Positions 39,825 to 47,739 of a stretch of DNA of 64,000 nucleotides are shown here, piece by piece. Numbering within the stretch: the stretch's first letter is position 1; each line of letters opens with the position of its first letter. The stretch lies in NCBI RefSeq assembly GCF_018802765.1, contig NZ_CP069163.1, forward strand, positions 1,054,001-1,118,000. The letters are read 5' to 3'. The translations under genes were made by a program, and so were the position numbers. A model generated the notes under the pieces. The model saw only the letters and a program-made list of their open reading frames with translations, was not told where the DNA came from and made no database searches. This DNA is from Paludibacterium sp. B53371. GTDB lineage: Bacteria; Pseudomonadota; Gammaproteobacteria; Burkholderiales; Chromobacteriaceae.

Positions 39825-40469
39825 ATGGAAGCAAGTCAATCTGCCGGCAAGCGCGGTCGCCCGCGTGATCCGGAACGCATGCGCAAAGTGCTGGAGGCGG
39901 CGCAGGAACAGTTCAGACTGCACGGTTACGAGCGCACCAGCATGGAGGGGGTGGCGCATGCCTCCGGCGTGTCGAAAGTCACGATATATCGCTATTTTCC
40001 CAGCAAGGAGGCGCTCTTCGAGGCTGCAGTCAGCCTGCGGACCGACGCCGCCTTCGGTGTCGAGCGGCTGGACAGCGCCGACCCGCTGGCGCCGCGCCGG
40101 GTATTGATGCAGGTGGCGGAGGGGTTTTTGCAACTGATCCGCGCGGAAGACGTGGTTTGCCATCAGCGCATGATGATTGCCGCCGCAACCACCAATCCGG
40201 AAGCCTGCCAGGCGTTTTATCGCCAGGGCCCGGAGAAAGTGGTCTCTCATCTGGCCACTTATCTGCAGGCGTGCGCACGCGCGGGCAGCCTGCTGATCGA
40301 GGATCCGCTGCAGGCGGCCGATCAGTTTCTCAGTCTGTATCTTGGCAGCGGGCACTGCCGGCTGATGCTGGGCTTGCCGGGGCCGAGTGCCGGGGACGAT
40401 GCCCGTCTGCTGCAGGCCAATGTGGATTTTTTTCTGCGTGCTTATGGCGCGCCAAAGGGTGAACAATGA
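39825..40469 (+). CDS. TetR/AcrR-family repressor of the efflux operon
   Basis: 214-aa DNA-binding regulator. The N-terminal helix-turn-helix is clear: GRPRDPERMRKVLEAAQEQF, then TSMEGVAHASGVSKVTIYRYFPSKEALFEAAV. The C-terminal ligand-binding part is helical and resembles the AefR-like/AcrR C-terminal type. The ATG at 39825 is preferred over 39783, which would put the operator inside the gene. Divergent from the RND operon; its stop overlaps the HAD phosphatase start (ATGA). Confidence 0.9.
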   Translation: MEASQSAGKRGRPRDPERMRKVLEAAQEQFRLHGYERTSMEGVAHASGVSKVTIYRYFPSKEALFEAAVSLRTDAAFGVERLDSADPLAPRRVLMQVAEGFLQLIRAEDVVCHQRMMIAAATTNPEACQAFYRQGPEKVVSHLATYLQACARAGSLLIEDPLQAADQFLSLYLGSGHCRLMLGLPGPSAGDDARLLQANVDFFLRAYGAPKGEQ

Positions 40470-41242
40470 CAAAAAGCATCATTTCCGACATGGATGGCGT
40501 GATTTATCGCGGCAAGCAACTGATTCCCGGTGCACGCGAGTTTGTCACCCGGCTGGTGGAGGGCAAGACGCCCTTTCTGTTTCTCACCAACAATGCCGAG
40601 CAAACGCCGCTGGATCTGAAACTCAAGCTGGAAGGGCTGGGGATCAGCGGACTGACCGAAGACAACTTCATTACCAGCGCCATGGCCACCGCGATGTTTC
40701 TCAAGAGCCAGACGCGCAAGGCGCAGCCCACTGCCTATGTGGTCGGTGGCGGCGGTTTGATCAACGAGCTGTACAACGTCGGTTTTTCGATCTCCGAATC
40801 CCATCCGGATTATGTGGTGGTGGCCAAGTCGCAAACCTTCAGCTTCGAGCAGATCAAGAAGGCGGTGCGTTTTATCGATCAGGGGGCCAAGTTCATCGGT
40901 ACCAATCCGGACATGATCGATCCGGTCGAAGGCGGTTACGAGCCGGCTGCCGGTACTTTGCTGGCGGCGATTTCCGCCGCGACCGGCAAGAAGCCCTATA
41001 TTGTCGGCAAGCCGAATTCGCTGATGATGATGCTGGCGACGCGCAAGCTGGGTGTGCATCCGGAAGAGGCGGTGATGATCGGTGACCGCATGGATACCGA
41101 TATCGTCGGCGGGCTGGAGGCCGGGATGTGGACGGCGCTGGTGCTGTCGGGGGTGTCGACCCGCGAGTCGGTCGAGCACTTCCCCTATCAGCCGGACTAT
41201 ATCTTCAATAGTGTGGCCGAGATTGATCCCTTGACACTCTGA
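40466..41242 (+). CDS. HAD-IIA sugar/nucleotide phosphatase, NagD-like
   Basis: 258-aa cytoplasmic phosphatase. HAD motif I is DMDGVIYRG (Asp8 nucleophile, Asp10), motif II LTNNA, motif III lysine in VGKPNSLMM and motif IV GDRMDTDI. The C2-type cap between motifs II and III fits NagD (a UMP phosphatase in E. coli) and related HAD-IIA enzymes. Co-transcribed with the TetR gene; whether the pair is functionally linked is unknown. Confidence 0.9.
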   Translation: MTKSIISDMDGVIYRGKQLIPGAREFVTRLVEGKTPFLFLTNNAEQTPLDLKLKLEGLGISGLTEDNFITSAMATAMFLKSQTRKAQPTAYVVGGGGLINELYNVGFSISESHPDYVVVAKSQTFSFEQIKKAVRFIDQGAKFIGTNPDMIDPVEGGYEPAAGTLLAAISAATGKKPYIVGKPNSLMMMLATRKLGVHPEEAVMIGDRMDTDIVGGLEAGMWTALVLSGVSTRESVEHFPYQPDYIFNSVAEIDPLTL

Positions 41243-41258
41243 CCATGGCCGACAGGAC

Positions 41259-41297
41259 AACGGGGCCGGCGCGGGAGATGCCCGCGCCGGCCCCGTT
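41259..41297. terminator. Strong bidirectional terminator
   Basis: Perfect 17-bp G/C-rich arms (41259-41275 AACGGGGCCGGCGCGGG, and its complement 41281-41297) with a five-base AGATG loop, between the convergent HAD phosphatase (ends 41242) and flavodoxin (ends 41311) genes. Confidence 0.75.
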
Positions 41298-41310
41298 GCG
41301 TTCAGCCGTT

Positions 41311-41865
41311 TCAGCCGCGCAGGCGCTGGGTCACGGCGGCGACGCGGGCGCCATACTGACGGGCGGTCTCCAGGTCGCCTTGCGGCACTTCCTCGACGCT
41401 GGCGTCTGCCGGGCTTTGCACCAGCAGGCCGACCGAGCCACCCAGATTGTTGACGTCATTGCGGGTTGCGGCCTTGGTATTGGACGGCGACAGGCCCAGG
41501 CTGACCCAGATGCCGCCATGCTGCGAGGCCAGGGTTTGCAGGGTGATCAGGGTGACTTGCTTGTCACCGTTCAGGCTGGCGCTGTTGGTGAAGCCGCCAA
41601 AAACCTTGTCCTGCCAGCCACGGGTGAACCAGACCTTGGAGGTGGCATCGGCGAACTTCTTGAACTGCCACGGCACGGTGCCCATGTAGGTTGGCGCACC
41701 GAAGATGATGGCATCGGCGGCAGCCAGTTGTTCCCAGGCGGCTTCCGGCACATTGCCTTCGCCATCGATGGCGATCAGGCTGGCTTGTGCGCCTTCGGCA
41801 ACCGCTTCGGCAACACGGCGGGTATGGCCGTAGCCGGAAAAGTACACGACAACTTGCTTGCTCAT
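41311..41865 (-). CDS. Flavodoxin-family NAD(P)H:quinone-type oxidoreductase
   Basis: 184-aa FMN-binding protein of the flavodoxin/WrbA-like fold. The phosphate-binding loop is YFSGYGHTRRVAEAVAEGA near residues 8-26. FGAPTYMGTVPWQFKKFAD and GLSPSNTKAATRNDVNNLGG are the further conserved FMN-contact regions. Likely reduces quinones or related electrophiles. Divergent from an HxlR-family regulator with inverted repeats between, a common arrangement for redox-responsive oxidoreductases. Confidence 0.88.
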   Translation of the reverse strand: MSKQVVVYFSGYGHTRRVAEAVAEGAQASLIAIDGEGNVPEAAWEQLAAADAIIFGAPTYMGTVPWQFKKFADATSKVWFTRGWQDKVFGGFTNSASLNGDKQVTLITLQTLASQHGGIWVSLGLSPSNTKAATRNDVNNLGGSVGLLVQSPADASVEEVPQGDLETARQYGARVAAVTQRLRG

Positions 41866-41913
41866 GTTTGCTCCTTTTGGTTGGCCGCCGGGTATTCAGC
41901 GGTTTGTCAGCAT

Positions 41914-41930
41914 GGTATCTTTTGAATACC
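41914..41930. promoter_or_regulatory. Candidate HxlR operator in the flavodoxin/hxlR spacer
   Basis: GGTATCTTTTGAATACC, an imperfect inverted repeat (GGTATCT/GAATACC), with a further GGTATTC half at 41891-41897. It lies centrally between the divergent starts at 41865 and 41985. Confidence 0.5.
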
Positions 41931-41984
41931 AGGTAGCCAAGAAGGCACTTGTGTGTGATTTAGTTACTTTGAGGAAACCACCCC

Positions 41985-42377
41985 ATGAGCGAAAGTGCCT
42001 CGTCCTGTCTGTCCTATAACGTGTTCAGCCAGCATTGTCCGGCCCGCATGGTGCTGGACCGCCTGGCGGACAAATGGTCGGTACTGATCATGGAACGCCT
42101 GCGTCCGGGCAGCGTGCGCTTTAACCAACTGCGCCGCGATGTCGAGGGGATCTCGCAGAAGGTGCTGTCGCAGACGCTGAAAAAACTTGAGCGGGACGGT
42201 CTGATCACCCGCAAGGTGTTCGCCACGGTGCCAGTGACGGTTGAGTACGCACTCACGCCGCTGGGCCGCACGCTGTCCGATACCTTTGCCTCGCTGTCGC
42301 ACTGGGCCGAACACAATATTCAGGCGGTGCTGGCCGCACAGCGCGAATATGACCGCCTCAATCTGCAGAATGCCTGA
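41985..42377 (+). CDS. HxlR-family transcriptional regulator
   Basis: 130-aa winged-helix regulator. Core: CPARMVLDRLADKWSVLIMERLRPGSVRFNQLRRDVEGISQKVLSQTLKKLERDGLITR. Cys9 and Cys18 in the N-terminal SSCLSYNVFSQHC may sense oxidants or electrophiles, as in the HypR/YodB group; this is inference. Divergent from the flavodoxin-family reductase it probably controls. Its last 20 nt overlap the convergent MFS gene. Confidence 0.9.
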   Translation: MSESASSCLSYNVFSQHCPARMVLDRLADKWSVLIMERLRPGSVRFNQLRRDVEGISQKVLSQTLKKLERDGLITRKVFATVPVTVEYALTPLGRTLSDTFASLSHWAEHNIQAVLAAQREYDRLNLQNA

Positions 42378-43572
42378 GGGGCTTGCCGGGCAGGGACAGC
42401 AAGGCCATGGCCTTGAGCAGGCAGGGTAGTCCGGCATAGGCGATGCTCAGTGCCTGCGGCCCCGGCTGCCCGGGCTGATAGCCGGCCAGTGCCAGCAGCG
42501 GCAGACTGAGTGCGCTGCCTGCCAGGGCCAGCTTGCCGAGCAGGCTCCAGAGGCCAAAGTAGCCGGCGTGGTGTTCGGTGGCGGGGACCTGCTGACCGAT
42601 GAGCAATGGCGGCAGCATCAGATCGGCACCCAGGGTCAGCCCGGTCAGCAGGCAGATCAGCCAGTAGATCCAGACCTGTCCTGCCTGCAGCCCCATGGCA
42701 CCGAGGAAGCCGGCAATGGCCAGCCACATGCTCAGCCGCCATGCCTGCAGTGCGCCCCAGCGCTGACTCAGGCGTATCCACAGCGGCATGCCGAGTGCCC
42801 CGGCCAGAAAGTAGCTGCCCAGCAGCCAGCCCGCCGAACCGGCGAGCGCCAGACGGTCTTCAATGAAGAACAGCGCCAGAGTCCCGGCGATCGCGCCGGC
42901 CAGGGCATTGCAGCCACAGGGCAGTAGCAGGCGGCGAAATGCCGGGTTGCGCCAGGGCAGGCGCCAGTCGGTGCGCGTCGGCGCGGAAAGCGCCGCATCG
43001 GCGGCCGGCCAGTAAAGCGAGGCGAGCAGGCTGAGTGCGCAGAGCAGGACTGCCGCGAGTCGCACCCAGGGGGAGAGGGCGGTGGTCGCCGTCAGCCAGG
43101 GAGAAGCCAGACTCATCAGGATGACGCCGAGCAGTCCGCAGCCCTCGCGCCAGGCGGCCGCCTGCAGCTGTCGTGCCGCGGGCAGGGCACTGCCCTGTGC
43201 CAGCAGGCAAATGTTCAGCACACTATGGCTGCTGTAGCACATCGCCAGCATCAAACCGAACCACGGCAGCAAGGCCTCGCCGCGCAGCGGCGGAAACCAC
43301 AGGCCGACGAAACTGCCCATCATCAGGCCGGCCGCCAGATGGCGCAGCCGGTTCAGACGGCCTTTGCCGGCCATGGTGGCCAGCCAGGCACCCAGCCACA
43401 GATCCTGCAGCGTGTCCCAGCTGCGCGCCATCATCAGCCAGATGCCCAGCGCCGCGACCGGCAGACCCAGTGCCGTACTGTAGTAGCGCGGCAATTGCAG
43501 ATAGACCGGCAGCGCCACCATGGCCAGAGGCAGACCCATCAGCCCGTAGCGCAGTCCCGCCCAGCGGTTCAT
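42358..43572 (-). CDS. MFS transporter (GPH/MFS_2-like)
   Basis: Inner-membrane protein of 404 aa with about twelve hydrophobic segments. The DTLQDLWLGAWLATMAGKGRLNR loop between helices 2 and 3 resembles glycoside-pentoside-hexuronide type carriers. Substrate unknown. The start overlaps the stop of the upstream chalcone-isomerase-like gene by 4 nt, so they are one operon. In other betaproteobacteria similar pairs occur in lipid-modifying clusters, but those partners are not present here. Confidence 0.82.
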   Translation of the reverse strand: MNRWAGLRYGLMGLPLAMVALPVYLQLPRYYSTALGLPVAALGIWLMMARSWDTLQDLWLGAWLATMAGKGRLNRLRHLAAGLMMGSFVGLWFPPLRGEALLPWFGLMLAMCYSSHSVLNICLLAQGSALPAARQLQAAAWREGCGLLGVILMSLASPWLTATTALSPWVRLAAVLLCALSLLASLYWPAADAALSAPTRTDWRLPWRNPAFRRLLLPCGCNALAGAIAGTLALFFIEDRLALAGSAGWLLGSYFLAGALGMPLWIRLSQRWGALQAWRLSMWLAIAGFLGAMGLQAGQVWIYWLICLLTGLTLGADLMLPPLLIGQQVPATEHHAGYFGLWSLLGKLALAGSALSLPLLALAGYQPGQPGPQALSIAYAGLPCLLKAMALLSLPGKPLRHSAD

Positions 43573-44090
43573 GGCGTGCGACTGCCGAGTAGTTGCTGGC
43601 GCAATGGCGGATCACGCGTGGCAGGGGAAAGCCAGATGTCAAAGAAGGCGCGTGCCAGTTCCGGATCATCGATGCGCGAAATCAACTGCTGTTGATTGAA
43701 AAAACGACAGCCCTTTTCCGGCTCGTACACGCCGGTCAACTGATCGCCAGGGCGGACGTCGGGCAGGGCTTGCAGCAGACGCTCGCGCCAGGTGGCCAGG
43801 CGTTCGCGGTGGTATTTCTGCGGATAGAGCCGGGTGATTTCCTCGATGCTGCTGTCAGCCAGTTGCTGACGACTGATCTGGCGGTGATAGCGCAGCGTCA
43901 GCGCAAAGGGCTGACCCGGCCGGTATTGTCCCTGTGGGGCATACAAGGTCGCGTCATAAATCAGCCAGCCGAAATAACGGAATTCGCCGCGCCCGGTCAT
44001 CCGGGCGTCAGGCAGTAGCGCGCTGACGTCCATGGCTGCCGAGGACGTCAGCGCCCAGAAGCAGCAGATCGCCAGCAAGATTTTTTTCAT
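43569..44090 (-). CDS. Exported chalcone-isomerase-like domain protein
   Basis: 173-aa secreted or periplasmic protein. Signal peptide MKKILLAICCFWALTSSAA, then RYFGWLIYDATLYAPQGQYRPGQPFALTLRYHRQISRQQLADSSIEEI, typical of the bacterial chalcone-isomerase-like family, whose function is not established and need not involve flavonoids. The start at 44090 is preferred over 44123 because it begins the signal peptide and GGAGG lies about ten bases before it. First gene of the operon with the MFS transporter. Confidence 0.82.
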   Translation of the reverse strand: MKKILLAICCFWALTSSAAMDVSALLPDARMTGRGEFRYFGWLIYDATLYAPQGQYRPGQPFALTLRYHRQISRQQLADSSIEEITRLYPQKYHRERLATWRERLLQALPDVRPGDQLTGVYEPEKGCRFFNQQQLISRIDDPELARAFFDIWLSPATRDPPLRQQLLGSRTP

Positions 44091-44141
44091 CCGCGAGATC
44101 CTCCGTTTTGTTTCAGCATACAAAGCGGACAGGGAGAAGTC

Positions 44142-44176
44142 TACTGACCGGTAGTAAAAGTTACTGATCGGTAATG
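44142..44176. promoter_or_regulatory. Two TetR-type operator-like sites before the chalcone-isomerase-like gene
   Basis: TACTGACCGGTAGTA (44142-44156) and TTACTGATCGGTAATG (44161-44176) share TACTGANCGGTA with each other and TTACTGANCGGT with the site before tetR at 39801. They lie upstream of the gene starting at 44090. The second includes the stop of the 107-aa gene that ends at 44161. Confidence 0.45.
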
Positions 44177-44484
44177 GCGGACCAGACCTCGTCTTGCCAG
44201 CCGGAGGGTAGGGCAGCGGGCAAGATGCAGTTCAGCCCGGGAGATTGCCAGCGCGCCTGCTGCGCATCAAACCAGAGTTCGCCTTCGGCAAAGTGTCGAT
44301 ATTGTCCGGGCTCAGTTTGCATGGCGAGAAAGGTCAGGACTTGCCATTGTCCGCCAGCCGGACGCCACAGCCAGAAGAAACGTGCCGAGGGCGCCGCCGT
44401 GGACGGCACGTCGAGTCGTTTGACTTCCAGCAGGCTGCCGGCCTGTCCGGAGAAACCGTAGAGGGGGGTAAGGGGATAGGGCAT
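44161..44484 (-). CDS. Small hypothetical protein
   Basis: 107 aa, not recognised. No signal peptide or membrane segment. Rich in Trp and aromatic residues (RFFWLWRPAGGQWQVLTF, FAEGELWFDAQQARWQSPG), suggesting a compact beta-rich fold. The frame extends far upstream, but only this part is likely coding because the rest is antisense to the AraC-family gene. Start taken at the ATG near an MPYPLTPLYGFSG start. Confidence 0.5.
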   Translation of the reverse strand: MPYPLTPLYGFSGQAGSLLEVKRLDVPSTAAPSARFFWLWRPAGGQWQVLTFLAMQTEPGQYRHFAEGELWFDAQQARWQSPGLNCILPAALPSGWQDEVWSAITDQ

Positions 44485-44610
44485 GCGGGGCTCTGTGTGA
44501 ACGGGACGGCAGCATACCAGTCGTCCATCTGGACGGGAAGTTGGATGGAAGCGGGTCCGCGGCGGTGGTAGCATGATTATGTCATTGACCATGGTGTGGA
44601 ATCTGCAACG

Positions 44611-45633
44611 ATGGCATCGCTTCCTTTGCCCTTTGTGTTGGCGCTTTTGCAAATCCTGGTGTTGCTGCGTTTGTGGCTGGGGCGCCGGCATGAGGCGGTC
44701 AACCCGGCCGTGCTGTGGTTTATCGCCGCCTGTGCGCTGTCCTCCGTCATGGTGGGGTGGCGCTGGAGCACGGCCTCGGTGCTGGTCTGGCATTGGCGCT
44801 CCATGGTGGCGGCGACTCTGCCGCCCCTGGCCTGGGTGGCTTTTGCCGCGCCGGAACGCCCGCGCTGGCTGCATGGCATACCGGTGCTGCTGATTGCCTT
44901 TCAGGCCTGGTTCTGGCGTCCCCTGCTGGATGCCTCGCTGGCGCTGCAGTTTTCTGCCTATGGGCTGGCCTTGTTGTGGCTGGCAACCAAGGGTGAGTTT
45001 GCCGGCGTGCGGCTGGAAAGTACGCGTCAGGCGCAGGGTCTGGCCAGTCTGGCCGGTGGTATGTTGCTGATCTCGGGGCTGACCGATCTGGTGCTGGCGC
45101 TGGATTTTGGTTTCGCCCATGGCGAGCATGCCCTGCGTGTGGTCAGTGCCGCCAATCTGCTGATGTTGTTGCTCAGCAGTGGCCTGATGCTGATGCTGGA
45201 TCGTTTGCGTCCGAGCGAGGTGCTGAGCGAGGATGCCGGCCGTTCGCCTGTGGAGGCATCGCCGGCGCCGGATGATCAGGCGCTGATGGCCGCGCTGGCG
45301 CAACTGATGCAGCAGCAGCGGCTGTACTGCGACGGCGAGCTGACCCTGCAGCGACTGGCGCGCAAACTGGGGCGTTCGCCGCGCCAGGTGTCGCAGGCGG
45401 TCAATCGGGTAAGTGGTTGTCATGTCTCGCAATACATCAACCGTCTGCGCATTGCGGAAGCCTGTCGGTTGTTGTCCAAAACAACCATGCCGGTCACCGA
45501 GGTCCAACTGGCGAGCGGTTTTCTCACCAAGTCCAATTTCAATCATGAATTTGCCCGGCAGACCGGAATGTCGCCCAGCGCCTGGCGGCGTCAGGCATCC
45601 CTCAGCGCAGGGCCTGCTGCAGAAATGCGCTGA
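44611..45633 (+). CDS. AraC-family regulator with N-terminal membrane sensor
   Basis: 340-aa protein. Residues 1-200 contain about six or seven hydrophobic helices (LPLPFVLALLQILVLLRLWLG and onward), so the DNA-binding part is tethered to the inner membrane. The AraC helix-turn-helix is at about 235-330: LTLQRLARKLGRSPRQVSQAVNRVSG and ACRLLSKTTMPVTEVQLASGFLTKSNFNHEFARQTGMSPSAWR. The start is uncertain: ATG 44611 or GTG 44596. Signal and targets unknown. Its end overlaps the convergent hydrolase gene by 32 nt. Confidence 0.86.
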   Translation: MASLPLPFVLALLQILVLLRLWLGRRHEAVNPAVLWFIAACALSSVMVGWRWSTASVLVWHWRSMVAATLPPLAWVAFAAPERPRWLHGIPVLLIAFQAWFWRPLLDASLALQFSAYGLALLWLATKGEFAGVRLESTRQAQGLASLAGGMLLISGLTDLVLALDFGFAHGEHALRVVSAANLLMLLLSSGLMLMLDRLRPSEVLSEDAGRSPVEASPAPDDQALMAALAQLMQQQRLYCDGELTLQRLARKLGRSPRQVSQAVNRVSGCHVSQYINRLRIAEACRLLSKTTMPVTEVQLASGFLTKSNFNHEFARQTGMSPSAWRRQASLSAGPAAEMR

Positions 45634-46633
45634 TCAGGGCGGCGACCTGGCGGTGAATTGCCTCGCGCGGGCGCTCCCCGGCATCGTGGCAGATGATGCT
45701 GTCGTCCGGCTGCTCGCGTGCCAGCAGCTCACTTCCCCCCGGGCGGCACACCTGCATGAAACTGTAATGCAGCGCATCCTCGATGACCTGATAGTGTCGA
45801 TTGTCACTTGGCAGACTAGCCGCGACATAGCCTGACTCCAGGGCGGCCGGCAAGGCCGGATTCTCGCCACCTGCCGCCAGAATCAGCACAGGCCGGTGCA
45901 GGCCCTGCAGACTTTGCGGGGTAAAGCCGCGGGTCACGCCTGGATCCAGTGCCACGGCGGCACGGATGCGGGGGTCGTCCATGGGGGCCGCCAGCGCCTG
46001 GCGATCGACCGGCGTTTGGCCGATGGCCAGCGACTGATACAGCTGGCAGGCGATCAGCGCCTTGTGCTGCTGACAATCCTGCTCCATGCGTTCCGGACTG
46101 AAGCGTGCCCCGGCCAGTGCCAGGCTGGTCCATCCGCCCAGCGAGTGGCCAATGACCGCGATACGCTGCGGATCAATCCGCGGCGCCCATTGCGCATTCG
46201 CCAGCAAGGTATCGAGCAGATGGCGGATGTCCTGTGGCCGGCGCCACAACGTGCGCGCTATCGCGGGATCCATATGGCGAGTGGTGGTTCCCGGATGGTT
46301 GACGGCCGCAACGATATAGCCCTGGCGGACCAGATCGGCGGCCAGCCAGCTTTCATTGGCCCAGTTGCCACCATAACCATGTGACAGCAGGACCAGTGGG
46401 TGGGGACCCGGCAGGGGCGAGGCCGATTCGACCACGTCAATGCCGATGAACACGGCATTGTCCGCCACGCGTGTCGTTGGGGCGTCGCTGCTGGCCGGAT
46501 ACCACAGCACGGCCTCGGCGCTGCGTGCCTGTGCCTGGGCGGGCAGGGTGAGTCTTTGCATGCCGGTGACCGGCGCGGCGGAAAGTGCGCTGACCCAGAG
46601 CAGGGTCAGCAGGGCGAGCAGGGATTTGTGCAT
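45602..46633 (-). CDS. Secreted alpha/beta hydrolase (PAF-acetylhydrolase/dienelactone hydrolase-like)
   Basis: 343-aa exported hydrolase. Signal peptide LLALLTLLWVSALSAA, oxyanion region LVLLSHGYGGNWANESWLA, nucleophile elbow GHSLGG (Ser) and AVALDPGV. A late catalytic His is likely in DALHYSFMQ or the QVAA end region. Resembles PAF-acetylhydrolase/lipase-like esterases; substrate unknown. AGGAGAG before the ATG at 46633 selects that start over the longer frame from 46711. Confidence 0.85.
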   Translation of the reverse strand: MHKSLLALLTLLWVSALSAAPVTGMQRLTLPAQAQARSAEAVLWYPASSDAPTTRVADNAVFIGIDVVESASPLPGPHPLVLLSHGYGGNWANESWLAADLVRQGYIVAAVNHPGTTTRHMDPAIARTLWRRPQDIRHLLDTLLANAQWAPRIDPQRIAVIGHSLGGWTSLALAGARFSPERMEQDCQQHKALIACQLYQSLAIGQTPVDRQALAAPMDDPRIRAAVALDPGVTRGFTPQSLQGLHRPVLILAAGGENPALPAALESGYVAASLPSDNRHYQVIEDALHYSFMQVCRPGGSELLAREQPDDSIICHDAGERPREAIHRQVAALISAFLQQALR

Positions 46634-46689
46634 AAGGGCTCTCCTGATGACGGAGTGCTCAGCTTGCCCCGGTCCGGTCCTGCGGGCGA

Positions 46690-46729
46690 CCTGAAACCGG
46701 ATTGAGGACATGCGGTTGCCGGTTTCAGG
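46690..46729. repeat. Inverted repeat between lysR end and hydrolase start
   Basis: Perfect 11-bp arms CCTGAAACCGG (46690-46700) and CCGGTTTCAGG (46719-46729), 18 bases apart, 28 nt beyond the lysR stop. Could be the lysR terminator or a control site for the hydrolase gene. Confidence 0.45.
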
Positions 46730-46756
46730 ACCGCCGGACAGCTTACAGGTGAGGAC

Positions 46757-47644
46757 TCAGGCATCTGCCGCCAGGGCGCGAGCCGCTTCCAGCACGGTCT
46801 GCTTGGCAGTCGACGGTCGTTTGCCGCTGCGGTAGGCCATCATGACCTCCCACAGCCATTCCGGCAGCTCCGGAATCTGCAGGCGGATCAGCCGACCGGC
46901 TTTCAGGTCCTCTCGCACCGACAGCTCGGGCAGGAAAGACAGGAAGCCATGGCTGAACGCCATCTCGCGCGCCGCCGAGGCGGGCTGGATGGCATGAATG
47001 GCGCTGCTGTGCTGCCGTACCAGCCAGAGGCGGCGGATCAGCTCTTCGCAAGCCTGTCCCCAGTACTGCGGCGCGATGCGATAGTTGGCAACATCAGCCA
47101 GTTTGAGCGGTGCCGCTTGTCGTGCCAGCGGATGATCGGGGGAGACCACCGGAACGATGGGGGAGCGCCACAGCGGTTCTACCTGGACACCGGCGATGGC
47201 CGGGCATTTCAGTACAAAGCCGACATCGATCTCGCCGGTCAGCACGGTTTGCATGATTTGCGGCGAGTGATCGGTATGGCAGCGAATCTCGAATGGGGCA
47301 TCGACCAGTCGGAGCAGCAGCGGTCCGAACACCGGCGTGGTCAGCGAGGGCAGGCAGGAGAGATGAATGCGCGGCAGGGGAGGCGCCGCCAGCAGCGCCT
47401 CCTGGCCCTGACGGAATGCCGCCAGCGCCTGGCGGGCGGGACCGAGAAACTGTTCGCAGGCGGCGGTGGGGATGGCGCCGCGGCGATGTCGCTGAAACAG
47501 GGCGTGACCGAGCTCTGCCTCCAGCACGGCGATGCGCTGGCTGACCTGGGGCTGTGACCAGCCTCGCAGTGCTGCCGCCTGGCTGAAGCTGCCGCGTTCG
47601 GCGACATCAATCAGCAAGGCCAGATCGCTTAACGATACTGACAT
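46757..47644 (-). CDS. LysR-family transcriptional regulator
   Basis: 295-aa regulator. N-terminal winged helix (LALLIDVAERGSFSQAAALRGWSQPQVSQRIAVLEAELGHALFQRHRRG, about 7-55) and a periplasmic-binding-protein-like effector domain. Divergent from the mdtH-like transporter with a 95-nt spacer that holds a T-rich inverted repeat, so it probably controls that gene and itself. The inducer is unknown. Confidence 0.9.
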   Translation of the reverse strand: MSVSLSDLALLIDVAERGSFSQAAALRGWSQPQVSQRIAVLEAELGHALFQRHRRGAIPTAACEQFLGPARQALAAFRQGQEALLAAPPLPRIHLSCLPSLTTPVFGPLLLRLVDAPFEIRCHTDHSPQIMQTVLTGEIDVGFVLKCPAIAGVQVEPLWRSPIVPVVSPDHPLARQAAPLKLADVANYRIAPQYWGQACEELIRRLWLVRQHSSAIHAIQPASAAREMAFSHGFLSFLPELSVREDLKAGRLIRLQIPELPEWLWEVMMAYRSGKRPSTAKQTVLEAARALAADA

Positions 47645-47662
47645 AACGATTCCAGATATTAA

Positions 47663-47678
47663 CTATTCCAAGAAATAG
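47663..47678. promoter_or_regulatory. Candidate LysR-type operator in the lysR/mdtH spacer
   Basis: CTATTCCAAGAAATAG, 5-bp arms CTATT/AATAG around a six-base centre, 19 nt before the lysR start and 62 nt before mdtH. Repeated ATTCC words flank it. Confidence 0.35.
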
Positions 47679-47739
47679 GATTCCATGATAGCAGAGCCGC
47701 TCCCTATACTGTTCGCATGACAGAATAAGGAGATTGATC

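Noticed and set aside
44485-45546. Upstream part of the frame of the 107-aa protein
   Set aside because: Antisense to the AraC-family gene, with a Gln/His-rich shadow composition. Only the segment from 44484 to 44161 was kept, at low confidence.
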